Of a DNA stretch of 64,000 nt, positions 52,836-61,700 are shown in pieces. The stretch's first letter is position 1. Each line of letters opens with the position of its first letter. The DNA is taken from positions 1 to 64,000 of the forward strand of contig DATEJK010000016.1 in assembly GCA_035278025.1 (NCBI GenBank). Reading direction: 5' to 3'. The notes beneath the pieces were generated by a model, which was not told where the DNA came from, made no database searches, and was given only the letters and a program-made list of their open reading frames with translations. The position numbers were made by a program, and so were the translations under genes. This DNA is from JAICWP01 sp035278025. GTDB lineage: Bacteria > Acidobacteriota > Terriglobia > Terriglobales > Acidobacteriaceae.

Positions 52836-52841
52836 TATAAT
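52836..52841 (+). promoter_or_regulatory. -10 box of dnaX
   Basis: A perfect TATAAT ends 15 bases before the dnaX ATG. The leader would be only about 9 bases and no Shine-Dalgarno sequence is present (TTTTTCTCCCCT). No good -35 is visible 16-18 bases upstream. Confidence 0.5.
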
Positions 52842-52856
52842 CAATTTTTCTCCCCT

Positions 52857-54677
52857 ATGGCTTACCAGGTCCTGGCGCGCAAATACCGTCCGCAACGCTT
52901 CTCGGAAGTGATCGGACAGGAGCACGTCACCCGCACCTTAAAGAACGCCATCGAGCAGCAGCGGATCGCCCACGGGTATATATTCAGCGGTCACCGCGGC
53001 ATCGGCAAGACCACGGTCGCTCGCATCCTGGCCATGGCTCTGAACTGCCGCTCGGCTGACCACCCGGTGCCGGAGCCCTGCGGGGTGTGTGAATCATGCA
53101 CTGAGATTCGCGCCGGCAATTCAGTGGACGTGATCGAAATTGACGCCGCCACCAACCGCGGCATTGATGAGATTCGCGAGCTGCGCGACGCCGCCCGCTA
53201 TCGCCCCGCCCGCGACCGCTTCAAGATCTGGATTCTCGACGAAGCCCACCAGATCACCGACGCCGCCTTCAATGCCCTGCTCAAGACTTTAGAAGAGCCG
53301 CCGGGCCACGTCATCTTCATGCTGGCCACCACCCAGCCCGAGGATATTCCCCAGACTATCCGCTCGCGCTGCCAGCACTTCAGCTTTCATGCCGTGGGCT
53401 TCGACGACATTCTGGGTCAGTTACGCGACCTCACCGGACGGGAGAACATCCAGGCGGAGCCGGACGCCCTGGCCCTGTTGGCGGAAGCCGGCGACGGCTC
53501 GGTGCGCGATGCACTTTCCATTCTCGATCAGGCGATTGCCTGCTGCGGCGAAACTCTGAGCGCCGAAGTGGTTCGCCAGCTGGTGGGAACCGTGCCCTCA
53601 GCCACCCTCGAGCAGATGATGCAGGCGGTGAGCCAGGGGTGCAGCGAGGAAGTCCTGCGGCTCACCGACAAGCTGATCAGCGAAGGGCAGAATCCCGCCC
53701 ATTTCGCCCGCCAGATGTCGCGCTTCCTGCGCAACGCTATTGTGGCCAAAGTCGCGGGCAGTGATTCTGGACTGCTGCAGATTTCCTCCGACGAGCGGCA
53801 ACGGGTAGGGCGCGTGGCCGAAGCCTTCAGCGAGGAAGACCTGGCGCGTTATCTGCAGATCATGCTGCGCACCCACAGCGAGCTCGGCTACAAGCAGGAG
53901 CAGCGCTTTCACCTGGAGCTTGGGCTGCTGAAGATGGCGCATGCTACCCGCCTGCTGCCGCTGGAGCAGTTGCTGAGCGAGGCCGGCGCCGGTGAGATTG
54001 GTAACCGTCCCGGAGGGCCGCGCCCGGCGGCTGCCGCGGTGCCGGAACGGCCGCGCAGCGCGGAGCCTTCTTTCGCTTCCCCTCCCGGCAAACTGTCTCC
54101 ATTCAATGCTGATAGTGCGCGCAAGAGCGGTGGCGGCGGCAGCAAGCTCTCCTCCGAGGCCGCGCCTGTGGCCATGGGGGCCGGCGCTTCCGTTGTGATG
54201 GGGGCGGCCGCCCCGGCGATTGCGCCGGAGAACGAGGACGAAGAGTCCCTTCCCGATTCGCAGGCGGAGGTCCAAGGGGCAGAAGGCGCCACCGACCATT
54301 TGCACAGCGCCGTGGTCAGCGCTCTGGAGAATGGCGGCCATCGCACTTTGGCTTATATGCTTGACGCGGGTGAGTGGTCTCTGCAGAGCAACGACCTCAC
54401 GGTGAGGGTGGCCGCCGCGCCCGCGGTTCTGGATATGGCGTTTGGCGCAGAGCCGAAGAAACTTGCCAACTCGGCTGCCGCCCGCGCTGCCGGCCGGCCG
54501 CTGAAGGTCCTGCTGGTGGGTGGCGGAGCCAGCAACACGGCGAAGCCTCGTTCCGCCGCTCCGGTGGGCAACGGGGGCGGTCGCAACCGCGCCCTCCAGG
54601 ACCCGGTGGTGCAGCGCATGCGCGAAAAGTTCGGGGCAGAAGTGCGGACGATTATTGATCATAAGGAGAAGCGGTAG
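52857..54677 (+). CDS. dnaX: DNA polymerase III subunit gamma/tau
   Basis: A 606-residue clamp-loader ATPase. YQVLARKYRPQRFSEVIGQ opens the protein. Walker A GHRGIGKTT, the zinc cysteines (C in ALNCRS, then CGVCESC), the DEAH-like LDEAHQITDAAFNALLKTL and the sensor motif IRSRCQHFSF are all present. Residues after about 375 form the Pro/Ala/Gly-rich tau region. No slippery A-run for a gamma frameshift was seen. The ATG at 52857 is the canonical start. It is followed by ybaB and recR, the common arrangement. Confidence 0.95.
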   Translation: MAYQVLARKYRPQRFSEVIGQEHVTRTLKNAIEQQRIAHGYIFSGHRGIGKTTVARILAMALNCRSADHPVPEPCGVCESCTEIRAGNSVDVIEIDAATNRGIDEIRELRDAARYRPARDRFKIWILDEAHQITDAAFNALLKTLEEPPGHVIFMLATTQPEDIPQTIRSRCQHFSFHAVGFDDILGQLRDLTGRENIQAEPDALALLAEAGDGSVRDALSILDQAIACCGETLSAEVVRQLVGTVPSATLEQMMQAVSQGCSEEVLRLTDKLISEGQNPAHFARQMSRFLRNAIVAKVAGSDSGLLQISSDERQRVGRVAEAFSEEDLARYLQIMLRTHSELGYKQEQRFHLELGLLKMAHATRLLPLEQLLSEAGAGEIGNRPGGPRPAAAAVPERPRSAEPSFASPPGKLSPFNADSARKSGGGGSKLSSEAAPVAMGAGASVVMGAAAPAIAPENEDEESLPDSQAEVQGAEGATDHLHSAVVSALENGGHRTLAYMLDAGEWSLQSNDLTVRVAAAPAVLDMAFGAEPKKLANSAAARAAGRPLKVLLVGGGASNTAKPRSAAPVGNGGGRNRALQDPVVQRMREKFGAEVRTIIDHKEKR

Positions 54678-54688
54678 CTGGTGATTGA

Positions 54689-54721
54689 TAGTTGGGCTCG
54701 CTTGCTCCCCGCTGCCAACTA
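54689..54721. repeat. Inverted repeat TAGTTGG...CCAACTA
   Basis: TAGTTGG (54689-54695) and CCAACTA (54715-54721) form a 7-base stem in the dnaX-ybaB spacer, within degenerate words (CTAACTACC, CAACTACC). It is similar in style to the other spacer repeats. Confidence 0.4.
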
Positions 54722-54749
54722 CCTCTCCTAACTACCTGGAGTCATTATT

Positions 54750-55049
54750 ATGGGCGGATTCAATATCAAAGAAATGATGTCCATGGCCAAGCAACAGGCC
54801 GAGGCGCTGCAGAAGAAGATGGAACAAACGAGTGTGGAAGCCACCGCCGGCGGCGGCACGGTCAGCGTGAAAATGAACGGACGCAAGCAGGTTCTGGCCC
54901 TGAAGATTGACCCGGAGGCGGTAAAGGGCGGCGATGTGGAGATGCTGCAGGACCTGGTCACCGCCGCCATGAATGAAGCCGTCCGCAAGGTGGATGAAGC
55001 CATGCAGTCCAGCCTGGGGGGCATGCTCGGCGGTCTGGGCCTGGAATAA
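54750..55049 (+). CDS. ybaB: YbaB/EbfC nucleoid-associated protein
   Basis: A 99-residue DNA-binding protein. NIKEMMSMAKQQAEALQKKM is a helix, and VEATAGGGTVSVKMNGRKQVLALKID the beta sheet of the family. The Gly/Leu-rich tail (GGMLGGLGLE) is typical. It lies between dnaX and recR. ATG 54750 is used. The stop codon TAA (55047-55049) is the first base triplet of an AT-rich repeat. Confidence 0.93.
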   Translation: MGGFNIKEMMSMAKQQAEALQKKMEQTSVEATAGGGTVSVKMNGRKQVLALKIDPEAVKGGDVEMLQDLVTAAMNEAVRKVDEAMQSSLGGMLGGLGLE

Positions 55050-55116
55050 TTGTGTAATTGAGTAATCGGGTAAATTTCTCAATGACGAACTTACCCGATT
55101 ACACAATTATCCAATT
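55047..55116. repeat. AT-rich inverted repeat, family AATTGTGTAATTGAGTAATCGGG, copy 2
   Basis: The left arm TAATTGTGTAATTGAGTAAT with CGGGTAA (55047-55073) and the right arm TTACCCGATTACACAATTAT (55091-55110) are near-perfect reverse complements. This second copy matches the one at 9113-9209, yet lies in an unrelated operon, between ybaB and recR. Confidence 0.9.
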
Positions 55117-55122
55117 TTCCTC

Positions 55123-55722
55123 ATGCCCAACTTTGCCGAGCCCATGACCCGGCTCATTGACGAACTGAAGAAGCTGCCCGGCGTGGGCAGCAAAAGTGCG
55201 CAGCGGCTTGCCTTCCATATCCTGCGCTCCAGCGAGCAGGACGCCGAAGCGCTGGCTGCCGCCGTGCACGACGTCAAAGCCAAGCTGCGCCTATGCTCCG
55301 TGTGCAACAACATTACCGACGTGGACCCCTGCGTCTATTGCAGCAATCCCACCCGCAACCAGCGCCTGGTCTGTGTAGTGGAGGAGCCTACCAACATCAA
55401 CGCTATCGAGAAGACCCGCCACTTCAATGGCGCGTATCACGTTCTGCACGGCTCCATTTCACCTCTGCACGGCGTCGGCCCGGAACAGCTGCGCCTCTCC
55501 AATCTGTTCCGGCGCATTGATGCCGGGGAGGTGGACGAGGTCATTCTTGCCACCAACCCCACCGTCGAGGGCGAGGCCACCGCCGTTTACATCTCGCAGC
55601 AGGTTCGGCGTCCGGGCGTGAAGGTGACGCGCATCGCCACCGGCATTCCCGTGGGCAGCGACATCGAATACGCTGACGAGGTCACCATGCTCAAAGCCAT
55701 GGAGGGACGGCGCGAGCTATAG
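55123..55722 (+). CDS. recR: Recombination protein RecR
   Basis: A 199-residue RecR that works with RecO/RecF to load RecA. The helix-hairpin-helix LKKLPGVGSKSAQRLAFHIL, the four-cysteine zinc site (LCSVCNNITD, CVYC) and the Toprim domain (VVEEPTNINAIEKT, ATNPTVEGEATAVY) are complete. ATG 55123 is the canonical start. It lies 73 bases after ybaB, with an inverted repeat between. Confidence 0.96.
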   Translation: MPNFAEPMTRLIDELKKLPGVGSKSAQRLAFHILRSSEQDAEALAAAVHDVKAKLRLCSVCNNITDVDPCVYCSNPTRNQRLVCVVEEPTNINAIEKTRHFNGAYHVLHGSISPLHGVGPEQLRLSNLFRRIDAGEVDEVILATNPTVEGEATAVYISQQVRRPGVKVTRIATGIPVGSDIEYADEVTMLKAMEGRREL

Positions 55723-55799
55723 CATACTAACAGCCGTTGATTCAACTGCTTAGAGTGATACTTTGCATGTTTTTAGTGAAGAACAAAGGATTTAACTGC

Positions 55800-55805
55800 T
55801 AAAAT
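55800..55805 (+). promoter_or_regulatory. Possible -10 box of ribBA, leaderless type
   Basis: TAAAAT ends nine bases before the ribBA ATG with no Shine-Dalgarno sequence between (CCCCTCGGC). If used, the start site would coincide with the start codon. No -35 of quality is seen. Confidence 0.3.
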
Positions 55806-55814
55806 CCCCTCGGC

Positions 55815-56999
55815 ATGACGCCCAGTTCACCATTTTGCGATGTGGAAAGCGCGGTTGAGGACGTTCGCGCCGGCCGCATGGTCGTCGTCGTGGACGATGA
55901 GGATCGCGAGAACGAAGGCGACCTCACCCTGGCGGCGGAGAAGGTCACTCCCGAAGCCATCAACTTCATGGCCCGCTACGGCCGGGGTTTGGTCTGCCTG
56001 GCCATGACTGAAGAGCGCCTGGAGCATTTGCGCATCGGACCCATGACCGCGGAGAACACCTCCAACTATGGCACCGCGTTCTGCGAGTCAGTGGATGCCC
56101 GCGAAGGGGTGACCACCGGCATTTCCGCCTACGATCGCGCCCGCACCATCGCGGTGGCCATTGATCCCGCCAGCCGTCCTTCCGACCTGGCTCGCCCTGG
56201 GCACGTGTTTCCACTGCGCGCCCGCAAAGGCGGGGTGCTGGTGCGCGCCGGCCAGACGGAAGCCTCGGTGGACTTGGCCCGCCTTGCCGGGCTGGTGCCC
56301 GCCGGCATTATCTGCGAAATCATGAAGGACGACGGCAGCATGGCGCGCGTGCCCGACCTGGTGGAGTTCTGCCGCCAGCACGCTCTAAAGATGCTGACCG
56401 TGGCCGAGCTTATCCGCTACCGCATGCAGCATGAACGCTACGTCCGGCGCTTGGGCGAGGCCCTGCTGCCCACCACTCACGGCGAGTTCCGCATGGTCGC
56501 CTATGAGAGCGAAGTGGAAGGCGGCGAATCTCATGTGGCCCTGGTGCGCGGCGACCTGGAGCATGCCTCGGAACCGGTTCTGGTGCGCATGCACTCCCAC
56601 TGCCTGGTGGGAGACGTTTTCGGCGCCACCTGGTGCGAGTGCCGCAACGTGATTGACCGCTCCTTGCAGATGATCGCCGAGCAGGGAGTAGGGGCTCTCA
56701 TCTACCTGCACCAGACTTCCAAAGGATTCTCCGTAGAGCGGATGGGAGAGCGGACGCTGCTTTCCTTCCACCGCGACGTGCGCCTGCCCGCTTTGCCGGA
56801 AAGCGAACGCAAAACGCAGCGTGAAATCGGCATCGGCGCGCAAATTCTTTCCGACTTAGGGCTGCGCCGCATCCGGCTGCTCACCAACCATCCGCGCAAG
56901 GTGGCCGCCCTGCAAGGCTTTGGTATTGAGATTGTGGAAGAGGTGCCCATCCCGATGGCGCAAAACCCTTTCACCACAAAGGGCACGAAGGATCACTAA
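55815..56999 (+). CDS. ribBA: RibBA: 3,4-dihydroxy-2-butanone 4-phosphate synthase / degenerate GTP cyclohydrolase II
   Basis: A 394-residue fusion for riboflavin synthesis. Residues 1-205 are the DHBP synthase with DDEDRENEGD (27-36); the metal-binding His of GHTEA is Q147 here (RAGQTEASVDLARLAG). Residues 215-385 are the cyclohydrolase domain: zinc cysteines C263, C274, C276 and R336 are kept, but the GTP-binding RQEGR is HQTSKG (299-304), no tyrosine follows position 297 and the catalytic Asp is T334. The second activity is therefore doubtful. The last residues (TTKGTKDH) and stop lie inside a spacer repeat. Confidence 0.85.
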   Translation: MTPSSPFCDVESAVEDVRAGRMVVVVDDEDRENEGDLTLAAEKVTPEAINFMARYGRGLVCLAMTEERLEHLRIGPMTAENTSNYGTAFCESVDAREGVTTGISAYDRARTIAVAIDPASRPSDLARPGHVFPLRARKGGVLVRAGQTEASVDLARLAGLVPAGIICEIMKDDGSMARVPDLVEFCRQHALKMLTVAELIRYRMQHERYVRRLGEALLPTTHGEFRMVAYESEVEGGESHVALVRGDLEHASEPVLVRMHSHCLVGDVFGATWCECRNVIDRSLQMIAEQGVGALIYLHQTSKGFSVERMGERTLLSFHRDVRLPALPESERKTQREIGIGAQILSDLGLRRIRLLTNHPRKVAALQGFGIEIVEEVPIPMAQNPFTTKGTKDH

Positions 57000-57114
57000 G
57001 GATTTAATTCAAACTGCTCTGAGCCTGGCTGGTAAGGAATTCAATCCCGCCGCTCCTGCTAACTTCTCAAAATTGCTTGAAATCCTTCGTGGTCCTTCGT
57101 GTCCTTTGTGGTGA
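56970..57114. repeat. TTCACCACAAAGGGCACGAAGG inverted pair, copy 2
   Basis: TTCACCACAAAGGGCACGAA (56970-56989) with GGATCACTAAGGA faces GGTCCTTCGTGTCCTTTGTG with GTGAG (57091-57115). The left arm encodes the C-terminus and stop of RibBA. It matches the pair at 13884-14072 and fills the spacer before the convergent zinc-ribbon gene. Confidence 0.9.
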
Positions 57115-57121
57115 GAAGGTG

Positions 57122-57385
57122 TCAGCAGGGCTTGCGGGGAATGACCTCGCAGTCATGGATGAAGAACTGGGCGGCGCAATGCTCGGAGCCGCAGATGACG
57201 GGCAGCAGTCCGGCAATCTGCCGGCGCGTGATCAGGCCCAGCGTGCCGCAGTCAGGACAGGCAAGCACGGCCCAGTAGGGATCGTCCTTCTCGCCCACTT
57301 CGCCGGCGTTTTCCAGCACAAACACGGTGCCGGGCCCCATCTGCTCCGGAATCCATTCGGTAAGCACGTTTAATTCGCCGACCAT
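57122..57385 (-). CDS. Small zinc-ribbon protein, MerR-linked
   Basis: An 87-residue protein. CPDCGTLGLITRRQ and the later CGSEHC give a C2-C2-type ribbon, probably binding zinc. The N-terminal half (LTEWIPEQMGPGTVFVLEN) has no known signature. ATG 57385 (MVGELNVL) follows GGCGGAGGAG at a perfect distance. It lies 16 bases downstream of the merR gene and is probably co-expressed. Its function is unknown. Confidence 0.7.
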   Translation of the reverse strand: MVGELNVLTEWIPEQMGPGTVFVLENAGEVGEKDDPYWAVLACPDCGTLGLITRRQIAGLLPVICGSEHCAAQFFIHDCEVIPRKPC

Positions 57386-57401
57386 TTCTCCTCCGCCCTG
57401 C

Positions 57402-57869
57402 TCACAGGGTCTTTCTTCTGGCGTGCTGCGGACGAGCAACCCCACTGGCTTTCTTGCGGCCGCGAATGCTGGCCCGGATGGCGCGCACCGTGTCACTCAA
57501 ACAGACGCTCAGGATGGGCTGGCGCGCGTTTTTCAGCATGTCAACGATCTGTTCGGCCGAGGTCTCCAGATACAGCCGGGAGCCGTCGGTGAGGAGGTGG
57601 TATTCAGAGCCGCCGCTTACGGTTTCTGCAAGGCGGCTGCCCAGTTGGCGCTCCAGGAAACGCACTACCTTGCGGACTTTCTGCAGAGGAAAGCCGCGCC
57701 CTCGCAGATCGGCAATGACTGCGATTTCCGCCAGGTCATCGAGCGAATACAGCCGGCGATGACCTTCCCGGGCGGGAACCACAATGCCCTGCTCGTCCCA
57801 CCACTGCAACTGCCGGGCCGTGATGCCGGTCAACTCGACAATCTGCGCGGAGGTGAAACGCTCTTCCAT
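57402..57869 (-). CDS. MerR family transcriptional regulator
   Basis: A 155-residue MerR-type regulator. The N-terminal winged helix is FTSAQIVELTGITARQLQWW followed by GIVVPAREGHRRLYSLDDLAEI. The rest (75-155) lacks the metal-binding Cys of MerR/CueR; the end is basic (ARRKTL). The effector is unknown. Palindromes CTGTTTTAAACAG and ATCGGCTTGCCGAT just upstream may be its sites. The zinc-ribbon gene follows on the same strand. Confidence 0.88.
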   Translation of the reverse strand: MEERFTSAQIVELTGITARQLQWWDEQGIVVPAREGHRRLYSLDDLAEIAVIADLRGRGFPLQKVRKVVRFLERQLGSRLAETVSGGSEYHLLTDGSRLYLETSAEQIVDMLKNARQPILSVCLSDTVRAIRASIRGRKKASGVARPQHARRKTL

Positions 57870-58277
57870 GAACCAGCTTTCCTGTTTTAAACAGAACTCA
57901 TTAGTAATGTTTTATCGGCTTGCCGATGACTCATTCTAGGGAAGAGCAAAACAGAGTCAACACAAAATACATGACCAATAGACCAGCCGTGTTGACCTTC
58001 GCGGTTCACCTCGCGTCGCGTCCGTCGGGCCGGATTTGCGCGGCAAAACGCGGCGCGAACTTACCTGGCTGCGGGCAAAGTTGGAGCTGTCGCGCTTTTC
58101 TCCTTGCTTTTTTTTCCACAGCCATCTGTAACCTGCTGTTGGTACATGTCCTGTTGGGGGTTATTTTGCTGGTGCGCGGCTTACGCCGATTGCTCTTTTA
58201 CGTCTAAACTAGCGTTATCAAAGCGAACTTTTATTCCCCAACCTACGTATCACTTTTTGCAAAGATCTGGAGGAAGG
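57870..58277. other. 408-base divergent intergenic region between merR and STAS
   Basis: It contains two palindromes next to merR. A small open frame (57971-58207, 78 codons) has a C-terminal hydrophobic stretch but no ribosome site; it is not called. The last 100 bases before the STAS gene are relatively AT-rich and should hold its promoter, but no clear -35/-10 pair was found. Confidence 0.45.
57882..57894. promoter_or_regulatory. Palindrome upstream of merR
   Basis: CTGTTT-T-AAACAG is a perfect 13-base palindrome 13 bases upstream of the merR start codon. A second palindrome, ATCGGC-TT-GCCGAT, follows at 57914-57927. Either could be an autoregulatory site. Confidence 0.4.
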
Positions 58278-58637
58278 ATGTTGCAGTTGTCGGCAAAACG
58301 TTCGGGAGAAAACGTGGTTCTGCAGTGCAGCGGAAGAATGGTGGCTGGAGAAGGCTTGAAGGGGTTGCAGAAGGCGGCGACCACGCAGCGGGCCGCCGTG
58401 CTCGTCATGGACCTGCAAGGAGTGGAAGCGCTGGATGCTGCCGGTCTGGGAACACTGCTGCGGATTCGCCAGTGGTGTAATGCGCAGGGGACGGGTCTGA
58501 AGCTGATTAACCTGAACCGGCACGTGCGCCAGGTGCTGGCCTTGACCGCGCTGGATTCTGTAATCGAGATTCCCCCGGCCGAAGCGGCGGGCGAATCCGG
58601 GGTGCTGCCGCGGGAGTGGGCCTGCGTGGAATCTTAA
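58278..58637 (+). CDS. STAS-domain protein lacking the phospho-serine
   Basis: A 119-residue STAS protein. The conserved loop reads LDAAGLGTLL: the position of the phosphorylated Ser in anti-anti-sigma factors is A54. It therefore cannot be switched off by the usual kinase and may be a constitutive partner or a structural element. ATG 58278 follows GGAGGA; the longer frame runs into spacer. A strong terminator lies 24 bases downstream, so it is a single-gene unit. Confidence 0.85.
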   Translation: MLQLSAKRSGENVVLQCSGRMVAGEGLKGLQKAATTQRAAVLVMDLQGVEALDAAGLGTLLRIRQWCNAQGTGLKLINLNRHVRQVLALTALDSVIEIPPAEAAGESGVLPREWACVES

Positions 58638-58661
58638 CCCACGAGGTTATTGTTCTTCCCT

Positions 58662-58684
58662 GGGCGGCTTGCGAGCCGCCCTTT
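58662..58684 (+). terminator. Rho-independent terminator after the second STAS gene
   Basis: GGGCGGCT (58662-58669), loop TGCG, AGCCGCCC (58674-58681) and TTT make a perfect 8-base stem with a short T-tract. Confidence 0.85.
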
Positions 58685-58767
58685 GCATTTGTGCGTGTGC
58701 GCCCGGCCCGTATTCTCTGGAGATGACAGGCGAGGCGCGCCAGGGTGTATATTTCTCCTTCTCCCGC

Positions 58768-61700
58768 ATGCACAACAACACGATCACCCGCAATCTGTCC
58801 CTGTTTATCGCCATTTTCGGACTTTTTCTTCTGATCCCACCTGCCGCCCGGGCCCAAGGCATTGATCCCAGCCTTTATGCAGGCTTGCGCTGGCGCTGCA
58901 TCGGCCCCTTCCGCGGCGGACGCGCGCTGGCGGCTGCCGGAGTTCCGGGAGAGCCGGAAACCTTCTACTTTGGCGCCGTGGGCGGCGGTGTGTGGAAGAC
59001 CACCGATGCCGGCCGTGTCTGGAAGCCAATCTTTGATGCCGGCCCCATTGCCTCCGTGGGCGCGCTGGCGGTTGCGCCTTCCAATCCCAGCGTAATTTAC
59101 GTCGGCACCGGCGAAGCCGACATGCGCTCCGACATCTCCTTCGGAGACGGGGTTTACAAATCCACCGACGCGGGCAAAACCTGGCGCCACATTGGCCTGC
59201 GCGATACCCGCCACATAGGGCGCATTCTGGTGGATCCGCACAATCCCGACATTGTGCTGGTGGCGGCGCTGGGACGCGCCTACGGCCCCAATCCTGAGCG
59301 GGGCATTTTCCGCAGCGCCGACGGTGGGCAGACCTGGCAGAAAGTTCTGTACAAAGACGCAAACACCGGCGCGGTTGACCTGGCCTTCGATCCGGATAAT
59401 GCGCACGCTGTTTTCGCCACATTGTGGCGCACGCGCCGCCCGCCCTGGAGCACCTACGCCCCGCTGGGCGGTCCCGGCAGTGGTCTCTACAAATCAACCG
59501 ACGAGGGCGCTACCTGGAGGGAGATTTCCGGCCACGGCCTGCCGCTTGGCGAGTTGGGCAGAATCGGCGTTTCCGTGGCCGCGGGCACGCACGGCCAGCG
59601 GGTTTATGCCGTCGTAGACGCCCCGCAGAAAGGCGGCCTCTACCGCTCCGACGATGGCGGCGCCAACTGGACCCTGGTGAGCACCGACCGCCGCATTCAT
59701 GAGCGCGGCTGGTATTTCGGCGCGGTTACCCCTGACCCGCTGGATCCCAACCGCGTCTACATCCCTAATGTGTCTCTGTACCGCTCCACCGACGGCGGCA
59801 AGACCTTCGTCTCCATCAAAGGCGCGCCCGGAGGCGACGATTACCACCTGCTCTGGGTGGACCCCAGCGATCCGCGGCGCATGATCGTGGCCAGCGATCA
59901 GGGCACCACCATCAGCCTGGACGATGGCAACACCTGGAGCAGCTGGTACAACCAGCCCACCGCGCAGTTCTACCACGTGGCAACCGATAATCAGTTTCCC
60001 TACAAGGTGTATGGAGCGCAGCAGGATAGCGGCACCGTGGGCACCCTCAGCCGCAGCGATTACGGCCAGATCACCTTGCGTGACTGGCGCCCGGTAGGAG
60101 GCGACGAGGGCGGCTACATCGTGCCCGATCCCAGCGATCCCAACTTTGTTTATGCGGGGGGCACATTAGGCGAACTCCACCGCTTCAACTGGAAAACGGG
60201 CGAGTCTCAGGATATTTCGCCCTGGCCCAGTTTGGCTTTCGGCAGCGACATTGCCGGACGCAAATACCGCTTCACCTGGACTTCGCCGCTGGTGTTTTCA
60301 CCCCACGATCCGCACACGCTGTACATGGGCGCGCAGATGCTGCTCCGGACCCAGGACCGGGGCATGAGCTGGCAGGCCATCAGCCCCGACCTGACGGGTG
60401 TGGAGCCGAGCGCCGCAAACTCAACCGAGCCCTTGGCGGTGAGCAACGCCATGCAGCGCGGCTACGGCGTCATCTACACCATTGCTCCTTCGCCGGTTAC
60501 AGCCGGGATCATCTGGGCGGGCACTGATACTGGCTTGGTCCAGTTAACTCGCGATGGAGGCAAGAACTGGGAGAACGTGACTCCCAAGGGGCTGGCGCCG
60601 TGGAGCAAGATCAGTCTCATGGAAGCTTCGCCCTTCGATGCCGGCACCGTTTACGCGGCCGTTGACCGCCATCGCCTGGACGACTTTCGACCCTACATCT
60701 ACCGTACCCACGACTTTGGCAAAACCTGGACCAAAATTGCCGACGGCATTGCCGACACGGCCTACGTTCACGCCGTGCGCGAAGATCCCGAGCGTAAAGG
60801 GCTGCTTTATGCCGGAACTGAAACCGGCGTCTACATTTCCTTTGACGATGGCGGACACTGGCAGCCGCTGCAGCTGAACCTGCCGATCGCGCCCATTCAT
60901 GACCTGGTGGTGCACGGCAACGACCTGGTGGTGGCTACGCATGGCCGCTCCTTCTGGATTCTGGACGACCTCACGCCGCTGCGGCAGTTGGACGCGGCGC
61001 TGGCCAATTCGGATGCGCACCTGTTCCGCCCGGCGGCGGCGCTGCGGGTGCGTGCCAACCAGAACCGCGACACTCCCCTGCCCCCGGAGACCCCGGCGGG
61101 CAAGAATCCGCCCGATGGCGCCATCCTTGACTACTACCTCAAGACCACGGCGGCAACCCCCGTGGTGCTCGAAATCGCCGATGCCAAGGGTCAGGTAATA
61201 CGCCATTTCTCCAGCAGCGACCTCTCCCCGGCCGTAGATTTCTCCCAGCTCGCTTTCCCGCCCTATTGGGTCGAGAAGCCGCGAATCCTGGCTAACAGTG
61301 CGGGCCAGAATCGCTTTGTGTGGGATTTGCGTTATCCCACTCCGCCGTGGCTGTTTCACGAATACAGCATGGCCGCGGTTGTGGGAGAAACTTCCGTGGC
61401 GCCGCAGGGCCCGCGGGTTCTGCCGGGGGAATACGAGGTCAGGCTCACGGTGGACGGCAAGACTTATCGTCAGCCTTTGGAGGTTAAGGTGGATCCGCGA
61501 GTCTCAACTTCTGGGGCCGACCTGCAACGGCAGCTCCAGCTTGAGCTGCGCATAACGGATGCGGTGGCAAAAGACATGGGCGCCTATAACGACATTGCGG
61601 CGGTTCGCAAGCAACTAGGCTCTCTGCAAAAGGAAGCGGCCGGCAAGCGCCATTCCGCGCAGCTTGCTGCGGCTGCCACCGCACTGGATGGCAAGCTCGC

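Noticed and set aside
55723..55814. An FMN riboswitch before ribBA
   Set aside because: The 92-base spacer is too short and lacks the conserved RFN blocks.
57971..58207. A 78-codon frame with a hydrophobic C-terminus before the second STAS gene
   Set aside because: No ribosome site and a GC-rich, unconserved-looking first half. A real small membrane protein is possible but not supported.
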